Part shown: positions 49,594 through 58,079 of the stretch, piece by piece
Layout: each line of letters starts with the position of its first letter
Position numbering within the stretch: the first letter of the stretch is position 1
Source of the DNA: Allobosea thiooxidans
Lineage (GTDB): Bacteria > Pseudomonadota > Alphaproteobacteria > Rhizobiales > Beijerinckiaceae
Direction of reading: 5' to 3'
Length of the DNA stretch: 64,000 nt
Assembly (NCBI RefSeq): GCF_900168195.1
Contig: NZ_FUYX01000005.1
Location: 124,001 to 188,000 of the forward strand
The notes under the pieces: generated by a model
Told to the model about the DNA's origin: nothing
Databases searched by the model: none
Seen by the model: the letters and a program-made list of their open reading frames with translations, nothing else
Program-made: the position numbers and the translations under genes

Positions 49594-49619
49594 AAAGGGG
49601 CGCCTCGGCGCCCCTTTTT
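49594..49619. terminator. Terminator after rpoH, possibly bidirectional
   Basis: Stem AAAGGGGCGC / GCGCCCCTTT with loop CTCG, then TT on the plus strand; on the minus strand the AAA flank reads TTT. It sits between rpoH and the convergent DUF2125 gene. Confidence 0.88.
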
Positions 49620-49626
49620 CGTTGCC

Positions 49627-50667
49627 TCAGTAGAGCGGCGGCAGCGGCTGCAGCGGCAGGCGGAACGGGCCGATGAAGACACGCCCGCCGCGCAGCGAGA
49701 CGGGCGGCAGCGGCGTGAGGCCGGGTGCCGCCGCGGCATCGGTGCCGCGACCGCCGAGCAGGCCGCCGAGGCCGCCGAGCAGGTTGCCGATGCGGATGCC
49801 GCCGATCTGTTCGATCCCGGCCGCCGCCAGGCGGAGATCGCCGGCGACGCGATGTGCCGGGTCGAGCATCAACCGGCCGCTGCCGTCGACGCGCGCCTTG
49901 CCTTTGGTGGAGACGAGGCGGGTCAGGTCGATGGCCCCGTTGGCGCCGCGCCAGCTCTCGAGCGCATCGGGGTTGAAGCCCTTGCGGAAGCTCTCGGCCT
50001 GGGTCAGCGTCGCCTGCAAATCGATCTCGCCGGTGTCGTTGTTGCCGAGCAGCGCATCGATCGGCGGCAGCCGCGTGCCCTTGGCCGTGACGGCGATGTC
50101 CACCGCCTGGTCGGCGGCTGGCAGCGTCGGGTTGCGGCGCAGATGCGCCTCCAGCGTCTTGCTGCCCCAGGTTTCCGGGGTCAGCCCGGGGGCGGTCAGG
50201 ACGGCCGTCAGGTCGCCCGCGACGAGGGCGAAGCGTTCGGGGTTGCGCCAGGCGAGGCTGGCGTCGAGGCTCTTCCATGTGAGGTCCAGCATGCGGCCCT
50301 CTGGCAGGGTCGCCTTGGCGGGTCCCGTCAGCTCGAAGATCACCAGGCCGGGCGAATAGATCTGGCCGACGGCGACGGCCGGGCCGGTCTCGACGCGCAC
50401 GGCGTCGCCCCAGCGTGTCGAGGTCAGGGAAAGGGCGCTGCAGCGCAGCTCGATGCGGAAGGGGTAGCCGCCGACGGAGCGATCCGTGCAGGTCCAGGTG
50501 CGGCCGCGCTCGACTTCGCGCGCGAGGGCCGTGTCGATCTCGGCCGTGACGCGCCCGCGGGCGTAGAACCAGAAGGCGGACCAGGCGGCGGCCAGGATGA
50601 CGAGCAGGAGGGTGGGGCCATAGAGCCAGAACCGGCTCTGGCGACGCGTCGGGAGGGTATCGGTCAT
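49627..50667 (-). CDS. DUF2125 domain-containing membrane-anchored protein
   Basis: The 346-residue protein has one N-terminal transmembrane helix (FWLYGPTLLLVILAAAWSAFWFYA) and a large periplasmic DUF2125 domain, recognisable by GRTWTCTDRSVGGYPFRIELRCSALSL with its cysteine pair, LTWKSLDASLAWRNPERF and a Gly-rich IGNLLGGLGGLLGGRG near the end. The family is common in Rhizobiales; its role is unknown, though the architecture suggests cell-envelope work. Confidence 0.88.
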   Translation of the reverse strand: MTDTLPTRRQSRFWLYGPTLLLVILAAAWSAFWFYARGRVTAEIDTALAREVERGRTWTCTDRSVGGYPFRIELRCSALSLTSTRWGDAVRVETGPAVAVGQIYSPGLVIFELTGPAKATLPEGRMLDLTWKSLDASLAWRNPERFALVAGDLTAVLTAPGLTPETWGSKTLEAHLRRNPTLPAADQAVDIAVTAKGTRLPPIDALLGNNDTGEIDLQATLTQAESFRKGFNPDALESWRGANGAIDLTRLVSTKGKARVDGSGRLMLDPAHRVAGDLRLAAAGIEQIGGIRIGNLLGGLGGLLGGRGTDAAAAPGLTPLPPVSLRGGRVFIGPFRLPLQPLPPLY

Positions 50668-50889
50668 GCGGCAGGCATTCCTTGCGCGAAGGCGGGCGGC
50701 GCACGATATCGCCGGGGCCGGGAGGGCTGGCGATATCGCTCTTCAATGTGACATCGGCTTCGACCGAAAGCCGGGTTTCACTTCTCTGTCCGATGCCTTA
50801 GCTCGCCGAAAGGTACGGCGCCAGAGCGGGAAAGCCCTTGCGCCGGGCGGAACGCTCCAGCAAGCAGCTCGGCGCGGCCAAATTATGGG

Positions 50890-51465
50890 ATGACGATGAC
50901 GGGCGAGCGCGACGGGACGGATCTCTGGGTCTTCGGCTACGGCTCGCTGATCTGGCGGCCGGGCTTCAGCTTCGTCGAGAGCGTGCAGGCGCGCCTGCAC
51001 GGCTATCACCGCTCTCTCTGCGTGTTCTCCCACGTCCATCGCGGCACGCCGGAGCAGCCGGGGCTGGTGCTGGGGCTCGACCGTGGCGGCGTCTGCCGCG
51101 GGCTCGCCTTCCGGGTCGCGGCCGGGTCGGCAGGGGAGACGGTGGAGTATCTGCGGGCCCGCGAGCAGGCGACGGCGGTCTATATCGAGCGCCATGTCCC
51201 GCTCAAGCTGGAGGACGGCCGGCAGGTGCGCGCGCTCGTCTATGTCGCCGACCGCCGGCATCTCCAATATGCCGGCAAGCTGCCGCCGACTGAGTTGCTC
51301 AAGCTTGTCCGGCAGGGGCGGGGCAGCTCGGGCGAGAACCCGGACTATGTGCTGCAGACGCATGCGCATCTGCGCAAGATGGGGATCTACGATCCGGTCC
51401 TGGCGGCGCTGGCGCAGGAACTAGCGCCGGGCCTGGGGGCGCCGCACCCGTCGCTCGCCGGCTGA
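50890..51465 (+). CDS. chaC: ChaC-like gamma-glutamylcyclotransferase
   Basis: The 191-residue protein has the cyclotransferase signature FGYGSLIWRPGF near residues 15-26, HRSLCVFSHVHRGTPEQPGLVLGLDRGG, and REQATAVYIERHV, which holds the catalytic glutamate region typical of ChaC. ChaC proteins cleave glutathione to 5-oxoproline and Cys-Gly. The start could be 50890 or 50896. The gene stops exactly where the convergent 131-residue gene stops. Confidence 0.9.
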   Translation: MTMTGERDGTDLWVFGYGSLIWRPGFSFVESVQARLHGYHRSLCVFSHVHRGTPEQPGLVLGLDRGGVCRGLAFRVAAGSAGETVEYLRAREQATAVYIERHVPLKLEDGRQVRALVYVADRRHLQYAGKLPPTELLKLVRQGRGSSGENPDYVLQTHAHLRKMGIYDPVLAALAQELAPGLGAPHPSLAG

Positions 51466-51861
51466 TCAGCCTTCCGAATCGGCCTGCGGCATCAGGTCGA
51501 GCAGGGCGGCGCGGCGGGTGAGGCCGTCTTCCGCCAGGAGATGGACATGGATCTCGGCCGCACCGGCGGCCATGACGGCGCGCTGCCAGCGGCCCAGCGC
51601 CGCCTCGACGCCGAAGGGGCCGGAATCGCGCGCGGCGATGATACGCCGCTCCGGCGAGACCGCGAGCAGCACCGCATCGGTGAAGCCGAGAGCGTGGCTG
51701 TCCTCCACCGCGAAGACCGAGGCGACATAGCGTCGGCCCGAGCGGCCGCGCCAGGCTGTGAAGCGGCGCTCGCCGAGGCTGGCCGCGCTGCGCAGCGGCA
51801 TCTCGCGCGCCGCCGGCGGCTCGTCGAAGAGATCGGGGATGCGATAGGCGAGAGCGGCCAT
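51466..51861 (-). CDS. Hypothetical cytoplasmic protein
   Basis: The 131-residue protein reads MAALAYRIPDLFDEPPAAREMP, then RRFTAWRGRSGRRYVASVFAVED, and an AEIHVHLLAEDGLTRRAALLDL end. No transmembrane helix or signal peptide is evident. GGAGGAACGG before the ATG is a good ribosome-binding site. The family is not recognised; its convergent position and codon use argue that it is real. Confidence 0.65.
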   Translation of the reverse strand: MAALAYRIPDLFDEPPAAREMPLRSAASLGERRFTAWRGRSGRRYVASVFAVEDSHALGFTDAVLLAVSPERRIIAARDSGPFGVEAALGRWQRAVMAAGAAEIHVHLLAEDGLTRRAALLDLMPQADSEG

Positions 51862-51967
51862 GTCCGTTCCTCCAGTGATAGGAACAAAATGGGAACGCTC
51901 TGGGGATAAGTCAAGCGCCCGGCGCGCCTCCCCAGGCTGCTGCGGCGCCTTCTGCTGTCAGGGAGTG

Positions 51968-52729
51968 TCAGGAGGCGGCGAGCGGATCGAGCCCGCGGGC
52001 GCCGAGTTCGGCCCGTCCTTCCGCCAGCAGCCGGTCGCTGGCGACCTCTATCCGCTCCTGCAGCAGATGCTGGAAGGAGAGTTTGTCGAGGCCGGGGGCG
52101 ATCGGAGGCAGGATCTCGATGCGGACCGTGCCCGGCCGGCGCAGGAACTTGCGGCGCGGCCAGAACAGGCCGGTATTGACCGCGACCGGCACGCAGGGAA
52201 CGCCGAGCTCGGCATAGAGATGGGCGACGCCGAATTTGTAGGCCGGCGGCGCGCCGGGGGCGCGGCGGGTCCCCTCCGGGAAGATCAGGAGCTGGCGGCC
52301 GTTCTGCCCCAGCTCGACCTTGGCGCGGCGCGTGACATCCGAGAGCGCGCGAGCGCGGGCGCCGCGATTGACCGGGATCATGCGCAGCTTGTTCAGCGCC
52401 CAGCCGAAGACCGGGATCCAGGTCAGCTCGCGCTTCAGGATGAAGACGGGATTCCGGAAGACGGTGACGAGCGCGAAAGTTTCGAGGAAGGACTGGTGCT
52501 TGGCGGCGACCATCAGGCCGCCCTGCGGGATGTGCTCGATGCCGCTGATCTCGCAGCGCGTCCCGGCGACGACCCGCAGCAGCCAGAGCGAGGAGCGCGA
52601 CCAGGCGATCGCGACGATGAGCAGCGCCCGCTTGGGCAGCAGCATGGCCGGCAGCACGGCGATGAGCAACCAGAGGACCAGATTGGCATAGAACAGGGTG
52701 TTGAAGACGAGGGAGCGCAGGACGAGCAT
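51968..52729 (-). CDS. plsC: PlsC-like 1-acylglycerol-3-phosphate acyltransferase
   Basis: The 253-residue membrane protein has N-terminal hydrophobic segments and the acyltransferase blocks AAKHQSFLETFAL (residues 76-88), RMIPVNRG and LIFPEGTRR. It should acylate lysophosphatidate in phospholipid synthesis. The usual HX4D motif reads HX4E here (H78, E83). The ATG at 52729 is the first with a family-like N-terminus; the frame stays open upstream through a different gene. Confidence 0.9.
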   Translation of the reverse strand: MLVLRSLVFNTLFYANLVLWLLIAVLPAMLLPKRALLIVAIAWSRSSLWLLRVVAGTRCEISGIEHIPQGGLMVAAKHQSFLETFALVTVFRNPVFILKRELTWIPVFGWALNKLRMIPVNRGARARALSDVTRRAKVELGQNGRQLLIFPEGTRRAPGAPPAYKFGVAHLYAELGVPCVPVAVNTGLFWPRRKFLRRPGTVRIEILPPIAPGLDKLSFQHLLQERIEVASDRLLAEGRAELGARGLDPLAAS

Positions 52730-52788
52730 GCTGCGCAATGAGCCCGAGACGCGGCGCCGGTCAAGCGGGGCGGGGGCGGTTTCGAGGT

Positions 52789-53595
52789 TCAGCCTTCGCG
52801 CTGCGGATGGCCGTGCAGGCGCGAGCGCTTCTCGGCGGCCGGGCCGAGAACCTCGGCCGGCTTCGACGAGACCGGCTTGCGCCCGCCGATGATGATCGAC
52901 AGACGGGAGGTTTCCGGATCGCTCTCGACCAGGCTGCGCAGGCGGGCGGCGAGGTACTTGGCATATTCCGGCAGCAGGATCTTGATGCTGGCCCAGCGAT
53001 TCCACCAGCCGGACGTGTCGATATGCTCGGTCACCACCGGGTGGGCGATGAGCTTCACGGCCGGCATGGCGTGGGCGAATTCCGCAAGCGTTCGCGGCAT
53101 GTGATAATTCGAGGTCACGACCAGCAGCGAGCCGAAGCCGTGCTGACGGACCCAGCGCCGCGCCTCGATGGCGTTGCCGATGGTGTTGCGGGCGCGATAA
53201 TCGAGATCGACGCAGCAGGCGAGCAGGTCCCGATAGGCCGGGTTGAGCTTGGCCAGCTCCTCGCGCCCGGTCCTTTCGTTGACGCCGCTGATCAGCAGCC
53301 GGGCGCCACGTTCGGCGCCGAGCAGGCCGATGGCGTCGCCGATACGTTGCGCGCCGCCGGTGACCACGACGATCGCGTCGGTGCGGGGCGGCGAGGCCGG
53401 TTCCTGCGCGTCGATGATCGCGGCGAAGCGCGCATAGCCGATGCCGAACAGGAGCGTGCCGATGCAGGCGAGCGCCGCCGCGGCGAGCGCAAGCGCGCGC
53501 CAGATGCATAGGCGCCGGCCGGACCGGGCGCCTCCGGGCGCGGATGCCGGCGGCTCCATCGCGAGATGGTCGTCTGTGCTGCCGATCATGGCCAT
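52789..53595 (-). CDS. YdcF/DUF218 family protein
   Basis: The 268-residue protein has an N-terminal transmembrane helix (ALALAAAALACIGTLLFGIGYARF) and the DUF218 core: TDAIVVVTGGAQRIGDAIGLL, LLISGVNERTG, LDYRARNTIGNAIEARRWV and LLVVTSNYHMPRTLAEF. Relatives act in envelope polysaccharide or vancomycin-related pathways, but no function is fixed. Starts 53595 and 53589 are both possible. It lies between plsC and ftsX on one strand. Confidence 0.87.
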   Translation of the reverse strand: MAMIGSTDDHLAMEPPASAPGGARSGRRLCIWRALALAAAALACIGTLLFGIGYARFAAIIDAQEPASPPRTDAIVVVTGGAQRIGDAIGLLGAERGARLLISGVNERTGREELAKLNPAYRDLLACCVDLDYRARNTIGNAIEARRWVRQHGFGSLLVVTSNYHMPRTLAEFAHAMPAVKLIAHPVVTEHIDTSGWWNRWASIKILLPEYAKYLAARLRSLVESDPETSRLSIIIGGRKPVSSKPAEVLGPAAEKRSRLHGHPQREG

Positions 53596-53704
53596 GATAT
53601 CGTTGACTTAACGCGGCAATCGGGCGTAACGGCGGCAAGCTCGCGCCGGCCACCGCCGCAAAGGTAAAGCCTTTCTTGCCGGCCGGGCGCGTCGCCGTTC
53701 GCGC

Positions 53705-54667
53705 TCATGCCAGCATCCTCAGATAATGCCGGACGGTGAAGCGGGAGACCAGCCCGGCGATCGCCGCCACCACGACCGCGACCAGTGCGACCGCGGCATA
53801 GCCGGACCATCCGATCTCGAAGGCTCCGAACAGGGCCTGGAGCTGCTCCGCCTCCGGCGTCGCGCTCCAGCGCGAGGCGACGAAGCCGAGCAGCACGATG
53901 GCGACGATGGCCGCCAGCCCGCCGAAGGCGCCGCCCTTCAGCCCGAGCCGGATGAAACGGCTCTGGAACTCTCGGGCGATGAAATCGTCGTCGGCGCCGA
54001 CGAAATGCAGCACCTCGACGCTGTCACGGCTGCCAGCCATCGCGCCGCGCGTGGCAAAGGCGACGGCAAGCGCCGCCGCCGTCAGGACGAGCAGCACGAT
54101 GGCGAAGCCGGAGGCGACGATGGTCCCGGCCATGGCGGAGAGGCGCCGGACCCAGAGGCGGTGGTCGTCGAGGATCGCCGTCGGCACCTCGCGGCGGAGC
54201 GCCGGACCGAAGCTGGCGATATCGGGATTGGCGCCGGACGCGATCCTGAGCACGATCAGCCGCGGGATCGGCAGCTCGACGAGATCGAGCCCGGTGCCGA
54301 GCCATGGTTCGAGCAGCTTGTCCGATTCGGCCTTGGGCACGGCGCGGGCGCTCTCGATGCCGTCCAGAGCCTGCGCCAGCGCGACGGCGCGGGAGACGTC
54401 CTCCTCGATGTTGCGGTGCGAATCGGGGCGGATCTGGATCGTCATCTCGTTGGAGACGGCGCCGCGCCACTGGTCGGAGGCGCGCGAGGCGAGCACGGCG
54501 GCGCCGGCGCTGAGCGCGGCGAGGAAGGTCAGGATCGCGATGACCGCCATGAGCGCCCGGCCGGCGACGCTGTCGATCGGCACGAGCGGCTGGTCGCGCC
54601 TCAGATTGGCGGGCAGTGCCCGCGCCGCCCGCTCCGGCTCGTTCGGGTTGGAATCAGGCATCGACAT
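53705..54667 (-). CDS. ftsX: Cell division protein FtsX
   Basis: The 320-residue protein has four membrane segments: one near residues 36-60 and three in the C-terminal half (near 180-210, 245-270 and 285-310). The extracellular loop holds RNIEEDVSRAVALAQALDGIESARAVPKAESDKLLEPWLG and the cytoplasmic part SVEVLHFVGADDDFIAREFQSRF. With FtsE it forms an ABC-type complex that controls cell-wall hydrolases at the division site. Its start overlaps the ftsE stop by 14 bp; ATG 54661 is an alternative. Confidence 0.95.
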   Translation of the reverse strand: MSMPDSNPNEPERAARALPANLRRDQPLVPIDSVAGRALMAVIAILTFLAALSAGAAVLASRASDQWRGAVSNEMTIQIRPDSHRNIEEDVSRAVALAQALDGIESARAVPKAESDKLLEPWLGTGLDLVELPIPRLIVLRIASGANPDIASFGPALRREVPTAILDDHRLWVRRLSAMAGTIVASGFAIVLLVLTAAALAVAFATRGAMAGSRDSVEVLHFVGADDDFIAREFQSRFIRLGLKGGAFGGLAAIVAIVLLGFVASRWSATPEAEQLQALFGAFEIGWSGYAAVALVAVVVAAIAGLVSRFTVRHYLRMLA

Positions 54668-55313
54668 GCAGGTGCCCGTCCGCCAGCACGAGGCGCGGCG
54701 CGTCGTAGATGTCCATCAGGTTCAGGTCGTGCGTGGCGATGATCACGGCGGTGCCGAGCGATTGCAGCTCCATGAACAGCCGCAACAGGCGCTTGCCGAG
54801 GCTGGGATCGACATTGCCGGTCGGCTCGTCGGCGAGCAGCAGCTCGGGCCGGCCGATCAGCGCGCGCGCGATCGCGGCGCGCTGCTTCTCGCCGCCCGAG
54901 AGCACGGGCGGGACGGCATGCATGCGCTCGCCGAGGCCGACCCAGCGCAAGAGCTCGACCACCTCGGCGCGATAGCTCGCCTCCTCCTTGCCGAGCACGC
55001 GCAGCGGCAGGGCGACGTTCTCGTAGACGGTGAGGTGATCGAGCAGGCGGAAATCCTGGAAGACCACGCCCATGCGGCGGCGAAAGGCGGTCAGCGTCGG
55101 CGCGTCGAGGCGCGAGACATCCTGCCCGAACAGGTTGACCAGCCCGCGCGTCGGCTTGAGCGCCATCAGGATGAGCCGCATCAGCGTCGTCTTGCCGGCG
55201 CCCGAGGGCCCCGTCAGATACTGGAACGAACGCGGCGCGATGCTGAAGTTGATGTCCTTCAGCACCTCCGGGCCCATGCCATAGCGCAAGCCGACATTCT
55301 CGAACCGAACCAA
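54654..55313 (-). CDS. ftsE: Cell division ATP-binding protein FtsE
   Basis: The 219-residue ATPase has Walker A GPSGAGKTTL, the Q loop VFQDFRLL, the signature LSGGEKQR and Walker B LLLADEPTGNVD. The start was set at TTG 55313 because it gives the family N-terminus xVRFENVGLRYGMGPEVL and GGGGAAAA precedes it; GTG 55331 is an alternative. It pairs with the overlapping ftsX. Confidence 0.95.
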   Translation of the reverse strand: MVRFENVGLRYGMGPEVLKDINFSIAPRSFQYLTGPSGAGKTTLMRLILMALKPTRGLVNLFGQDVSRLDAPTLTAFRRRMGVVFQDFRLLDHLTVYENVALPLRVLGKEEASYRAEVVELLRWVGLGERMHAVPPVLSGGEKQRAAIARALIGRPELLLADEPTGNVDPSLGKRLLRLFMELQSLGTAVIIATHDLNLMDIYDAPRLVLADGHLHVDA

Positions 55314-55428
55314 GCGGTTTTCCCCGTTCACCTCGTTGCGAATCCGCGCACCAATCCTACACCGCAAGCGGGCGAGCGCGGAAAGGGCGCGATCCGGGCA
55401 ACTTGCCGCAGAGATTCTTCACGGGCCG

Positions 55429-55436
55429 TTAACCAT
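55429..55436. promoter_or_regulatory. CtrA-type half-site TTAACCAT between ftsE and the zinc-ribbon gene
   Basis: TTAACCAT equals the CtrA half-motif known from Caulobacter. It lies 116 bp upstream of ftsE, in the divergent gap that also serves the gene at 55581. No second half is evident, so the call is weak. Confidence 0.3.
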
Positions 55437-55580
55437 AAATCGCGCCAATAGCGGGGGACGGTTCGGCTGATCCGTCGGCGCGCCTTGCGGTGCTCGCCGG
55501 AGCGACGGAAACCGGACGAAACCATCCGCGGAAGGCGAGGGCCGGTGCCCCGCCACATTGCGAGGAATTGCCAGGCAGCT

Positions 55581-56378
55581 ATGCTGATCGTCTGCCCGTC
55601 CTGTGCCAGCCAGTATGAGCTCGACGCGGCCAAGCTCGGGCCCGAGGGCCGGAAGGTGCGCTGCGCGGGCTGCAAGACCGCCTGGCATGTCGCGCCGGAA
55701 GCCGTTTTCCCCGAGCCGCCCAGCGAGGAAGAGACACAGGCCCTGCTGGCGGAGGAGCTGGAGCGCGCCGCCGCGATCGACGCCGAGATCACCGCGCTCG
55801 CTGCCGAGGCCGAGGCGAAGGCCGCTATCGAGGCGCCCGAGGTGGTCGCCGAAGCCGCGCCGCCGGCGCGTCGCAGGCGCGGGGCCGGCAAGGCACGCGC
55901 CATCAAGGATCGCCCCGCGCGCAAGCGCGGCGTCGCCCTGCCGGCGGCGGCGGCCGTCGTGGGCCTCGCCCTGCTCGGCCTCGCCGCCTGGCAGCGCAAT
56001 GCCGTCGTCCGCACCGCGCCGCAGCTCGCCGGCGTCTTCGAGACGGTCGGCCTGCCGGTCAATGTCCGGGGCCTGCGGCTGAGCGCGGTCGAGAGCGGGC
56101 TCGTGGAAGACGGCGCCAACCGCTTCCTGGTGGTCGAAGGCGACGTCACCAACATCACGCGCAGCAAGGCGACCGTGCCGCTCATCGAGGTCGCGGTGAA
56201 GGATGCCGCAGGCGCCACGCTGTACACCTGGACGACGGAGCCGCCACGGAGCAGCCTCGAGCCGGCGGAGCTGGTCCGCTTCCGCGCGCGGCTGGCTTCT
56301 CCACCGGAGAAGGGGCAGTCCGTGCGCGTGCGCTTCACTTCGAGCGCGACTGCGGCCAATATCGCCAGCATGCATTAG
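55581..56378 (+). CDS. MJ0042-type zinc-ribbon and DUF3426 membrane protein
   Basis: The 265-residue protein starts with a zinc ribbon (C5, C8, C28, C31 in MLIVCPSCASQYEL and VRCAGCKTAWHV). An acidic region and a basic stretch (RRRRGAGKARAIKDRPARKRG) precede one transmembrane helix (about 115-135). The C-terminal DUF3426-like domain contains GDVTNITRSKATVPLIEVAVKDAAG. It is divergent from ftsEX and followed by hpt. Function unknown. Confidence 0.85.
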   Translation: MLIVCPSCASQYELDAAKLGPEGRKVRCAGCKTAWHVAPEAVFPEPPSEEETQALLAEELERAAAIDAEITALAAEAEAKAAIEAPEVVAEAAPPARRRRGAGKARAIKDRPARKRGVALPAAAAVVGLALLGLAAWQRNAVVRTAPQLAGVFETVGLPVNVRGLRLSAVESGLVEDGANRFLVVEGDVTNITRSKATVPLIEVAVKDAAGATLYTWTTEPPRSSLEPAELVRFRARLASPPEKGQSVRVRFTSSATAANIASMH

Positions 56379-56511
56379 GGCTGCTAGGACAGGTTCAAGG
56401 GCCGGGCGCGACACCCGGCCGGGCAGCCTTCACGGATCATCGTTCGCTTCGGCTCCACGGCGCATCGGCTGCGTGGGGCGCGTGCGGGCGGACACTGAGA
56501 ACGGAGACATC

Positions 56512-57069
56512 ATGCCGGAACGGCGGATCAGGGTTCTATACGACGAGGCCGCGATCGCGCGGCGCAACGAGGAGATGGCTGCGGCGATCGCCGCCAGCGA
56601 TCCGAAGGATCTGCTCGTCGTCGCGGTGCTGAAGGGCAGCTTCATGTTCGCCGCCGACCTGATCCGGGCGATGCACCGCATCGGCCTCGCACCGCAGGTC
56701 GAATTCGTCCATCTGTCGAGCTACCGGACGGGGACGGTCTCGGCCGGCCAGGTCGAGATCCTGCGCGACGTGCAGAGCGATGTGCGCGGGCGCGACGTGC
56801 TGCTGGTCGACGACATCCTCGAATCCGGCCGCACGCTGGCCTTCGCCAAGGACCTGCTCACCGCGCGCGGCGCGGCGAAGGTCTCGACCGCCGTGCTGCT
56901 CGAAAAGCCGGGCAAGCGCGCGGTCAACGTCAAGGCGGACTATGTCGGCTTCGAGTGCCCGGATTATTTCGTGGTCGGCTACGGCATGGACGTGGCGCAT
57001 TCCTATAGGCAGCTGCCTTTCGTCGGGGTGATCGAGACCGAGGATCAGGCCGGGCTGCCGGGCATCTGA
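56512..57069 (+). CDS. hpt: Hypoxanthine phosphoribosyltransferase
   Basis: The 185-residue enzyme salvages hypoxanthine or guanine with PRPP. It has VLKGSFMFAADL, the PRPP loop DVLLVDDILESGRTL and a late CPDYFVVGYGMD, which contacts the purine. ACGGAGA precedes ATG 56512. It is followed 9 bp later by the cpdR-like gene, so the two are probably co-transcribed. Confidence 0.95.
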   Translation: MPERRIRVLYDEAAIARRNEEMAAAIAASDPKDLLVVAVLKGSFMFAADLIRAMHRIGLAPQVEFVHLSSYRTGTVSAGQVEILRDVQSDVRGRDVLLVDDILESGRTLAFAKDLLTARGAAKVSTAVLLEKPGKRAVNVKADYVGFECPDYFVVGYGMDVAHSYRQLPFVGVIETEDQAGLPGI

Positions 57070-57078
57070 GGAGCCGCG

Positions 57079-57453
57079 ATGTCACGCATTCTGGTCGTCG
57101 ACGACGAGGAGCCGTTGCGCGTTCTGGTGGCGCGCGGCCTCGGCCTGGACGGCCATAGCTGCCTCACCGCCGCCGACGGTGCCGAGGCGCTCGACATCCT
57201 CCTCGCGGAGGAAGGACGCTTCGACCTTCTGCTGACCGATATCCGCATGCCGCTGATGGACGGCATCGCGCTGGCGCTCGCCGCCAAGCAGCGCTTTCCC
57301 GAACTCACGATCATGCTGATGACCGGCTATGCCGAGCAGCGCGAGCGGGCCAAGAGCCTGGAGACGATCGTCGCCGAGGTGATGGCGAAGCCGTTCACCA
57401 TCGCCGAGCTGCGTGCCACCGTCATGAAGGTGATCGAGCGCTCGATCGGCTAG
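57079..57453 (+). CDS. cpdR: CpdR-like single-domain response regulator
   Basis: The 124-residue protein is a lone receiver domain: ILVVDDEEPLR with the acidic pocket, acceptor aspartate in LLLTDIRMPLMDGIALALA, and K in VMAKPF. Sequence around MTGYAEQRERAKSLE matches CpdR. In Caulobacter, CpdR directs ClpXP to degrade CtrA and other proteins in the cell cycle. The coupling to hpt is an operon feature only. Its end overlaps the convergent lrp gene by 4 bp. Confidence 0.85.
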   Translation: MSRILVVDDEEPLRVLVARGLGLDGHSCLTAADGAEALDILLAEEGRFDLLLTDIRMPLMDGIALALAAKQRFPELTIMLMTGYAEQRERAKSLETIVAEVMAKPFTIAELRATVMKVIERSIG

Positions 57454-57944
57454 GCCGACCGTACCGGCCGGCGCTCCGGCGGATCCTTCCGGTTGGGGCC
57501 CACCACCTCGCGCATGGCGACGTAGGTATAGAACGACGAGACGTTGGGATCGTCGTGGAAGACCTCGCGCGCGAAGGCGGCATAGGCCTCCATGCTTTCC
57601 ACCTGAAGGTGGAGGACGAAATCGGCGCCTCCGGTGACATAGGAGGCCTGCCGGATTTCCGGCCGCGCGCCCAGCTTGCGGGCGAAGGCGTCGGCGAGCT
57701 GCGAGCCGCGGACGAGCGAAACCAGCACATGGATGGTGACGGGCAGGCCCAGCACAGCGGGATTCACGATCGAGACATCGGCGGTGATGATCTTCTCCGC
57801 CCGCAGCCGGCGCAGGCGGCGCAGCACCGCGCTCTGCGACAGCCCGACGCGTTCCGCGAGGATGCGGGCCGGCGTTTGGTTGTCGCGCTGCATCTCGTCG
57901 AGCAGCGCCTGGTCGAACGAGTCAAGCTCGGCGGTTTTCGTCAT
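57450..57944 (-). CDS. Lrp/AsnC-family regulator, divergent from a Cys/Met PLP enzyme
   Basis: The 164-residue protein has an AsnC helix-turn-helix (DQALLDEMQRDNQTPARILAERVGLSQSAVLRRLRRLRAEKII) and a RAM ligand-binding domain with YVTGGADFVLHLQVESMEAYAAF. ATG 57944 was chosen because MTKTAELDSFD gives the normal spacing to the helix-turn-helix. It faces the PLP gene at 58080 across 135 bp, a standard arrangement for local control by an amino acid. Confidence 0.9.
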   Translation of the reverse strand: MTKTAELDSFDQALLDEMQRDNQTPARILAERVGLSQSAVLRRLRRLRAEKIITADVSIVNPAVLGLPVTIHVLVSLVRGSQLADAFARKLGARPEIRQASYVTGGADFVLHLQVESMEAYAAFAREVFHDDPNVSSFYTYVAMREVVGPNRKDPPERRPVRSA

Positions 57945-58079
57945 CAATCGTTTTTCTGCGGTGAAAATAGGCGCGTCAATGGCGGAAAACGCCAATTATG
58001 ATTTTTGCGGTTCGCTAATCTGCTCCCGATCCGCCGCCGAGATCGTTCGGCCCGGGCGGCATGATGGTTGGGAGCGAAG

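Noticed and set aside
52730..53653. Upstream extension of the plsC frame to 561 codons
   Set aside because: The extension is antiparallel-frame shadow of the YdcF-like gene; PlsC homologues start near the chosen ATG.
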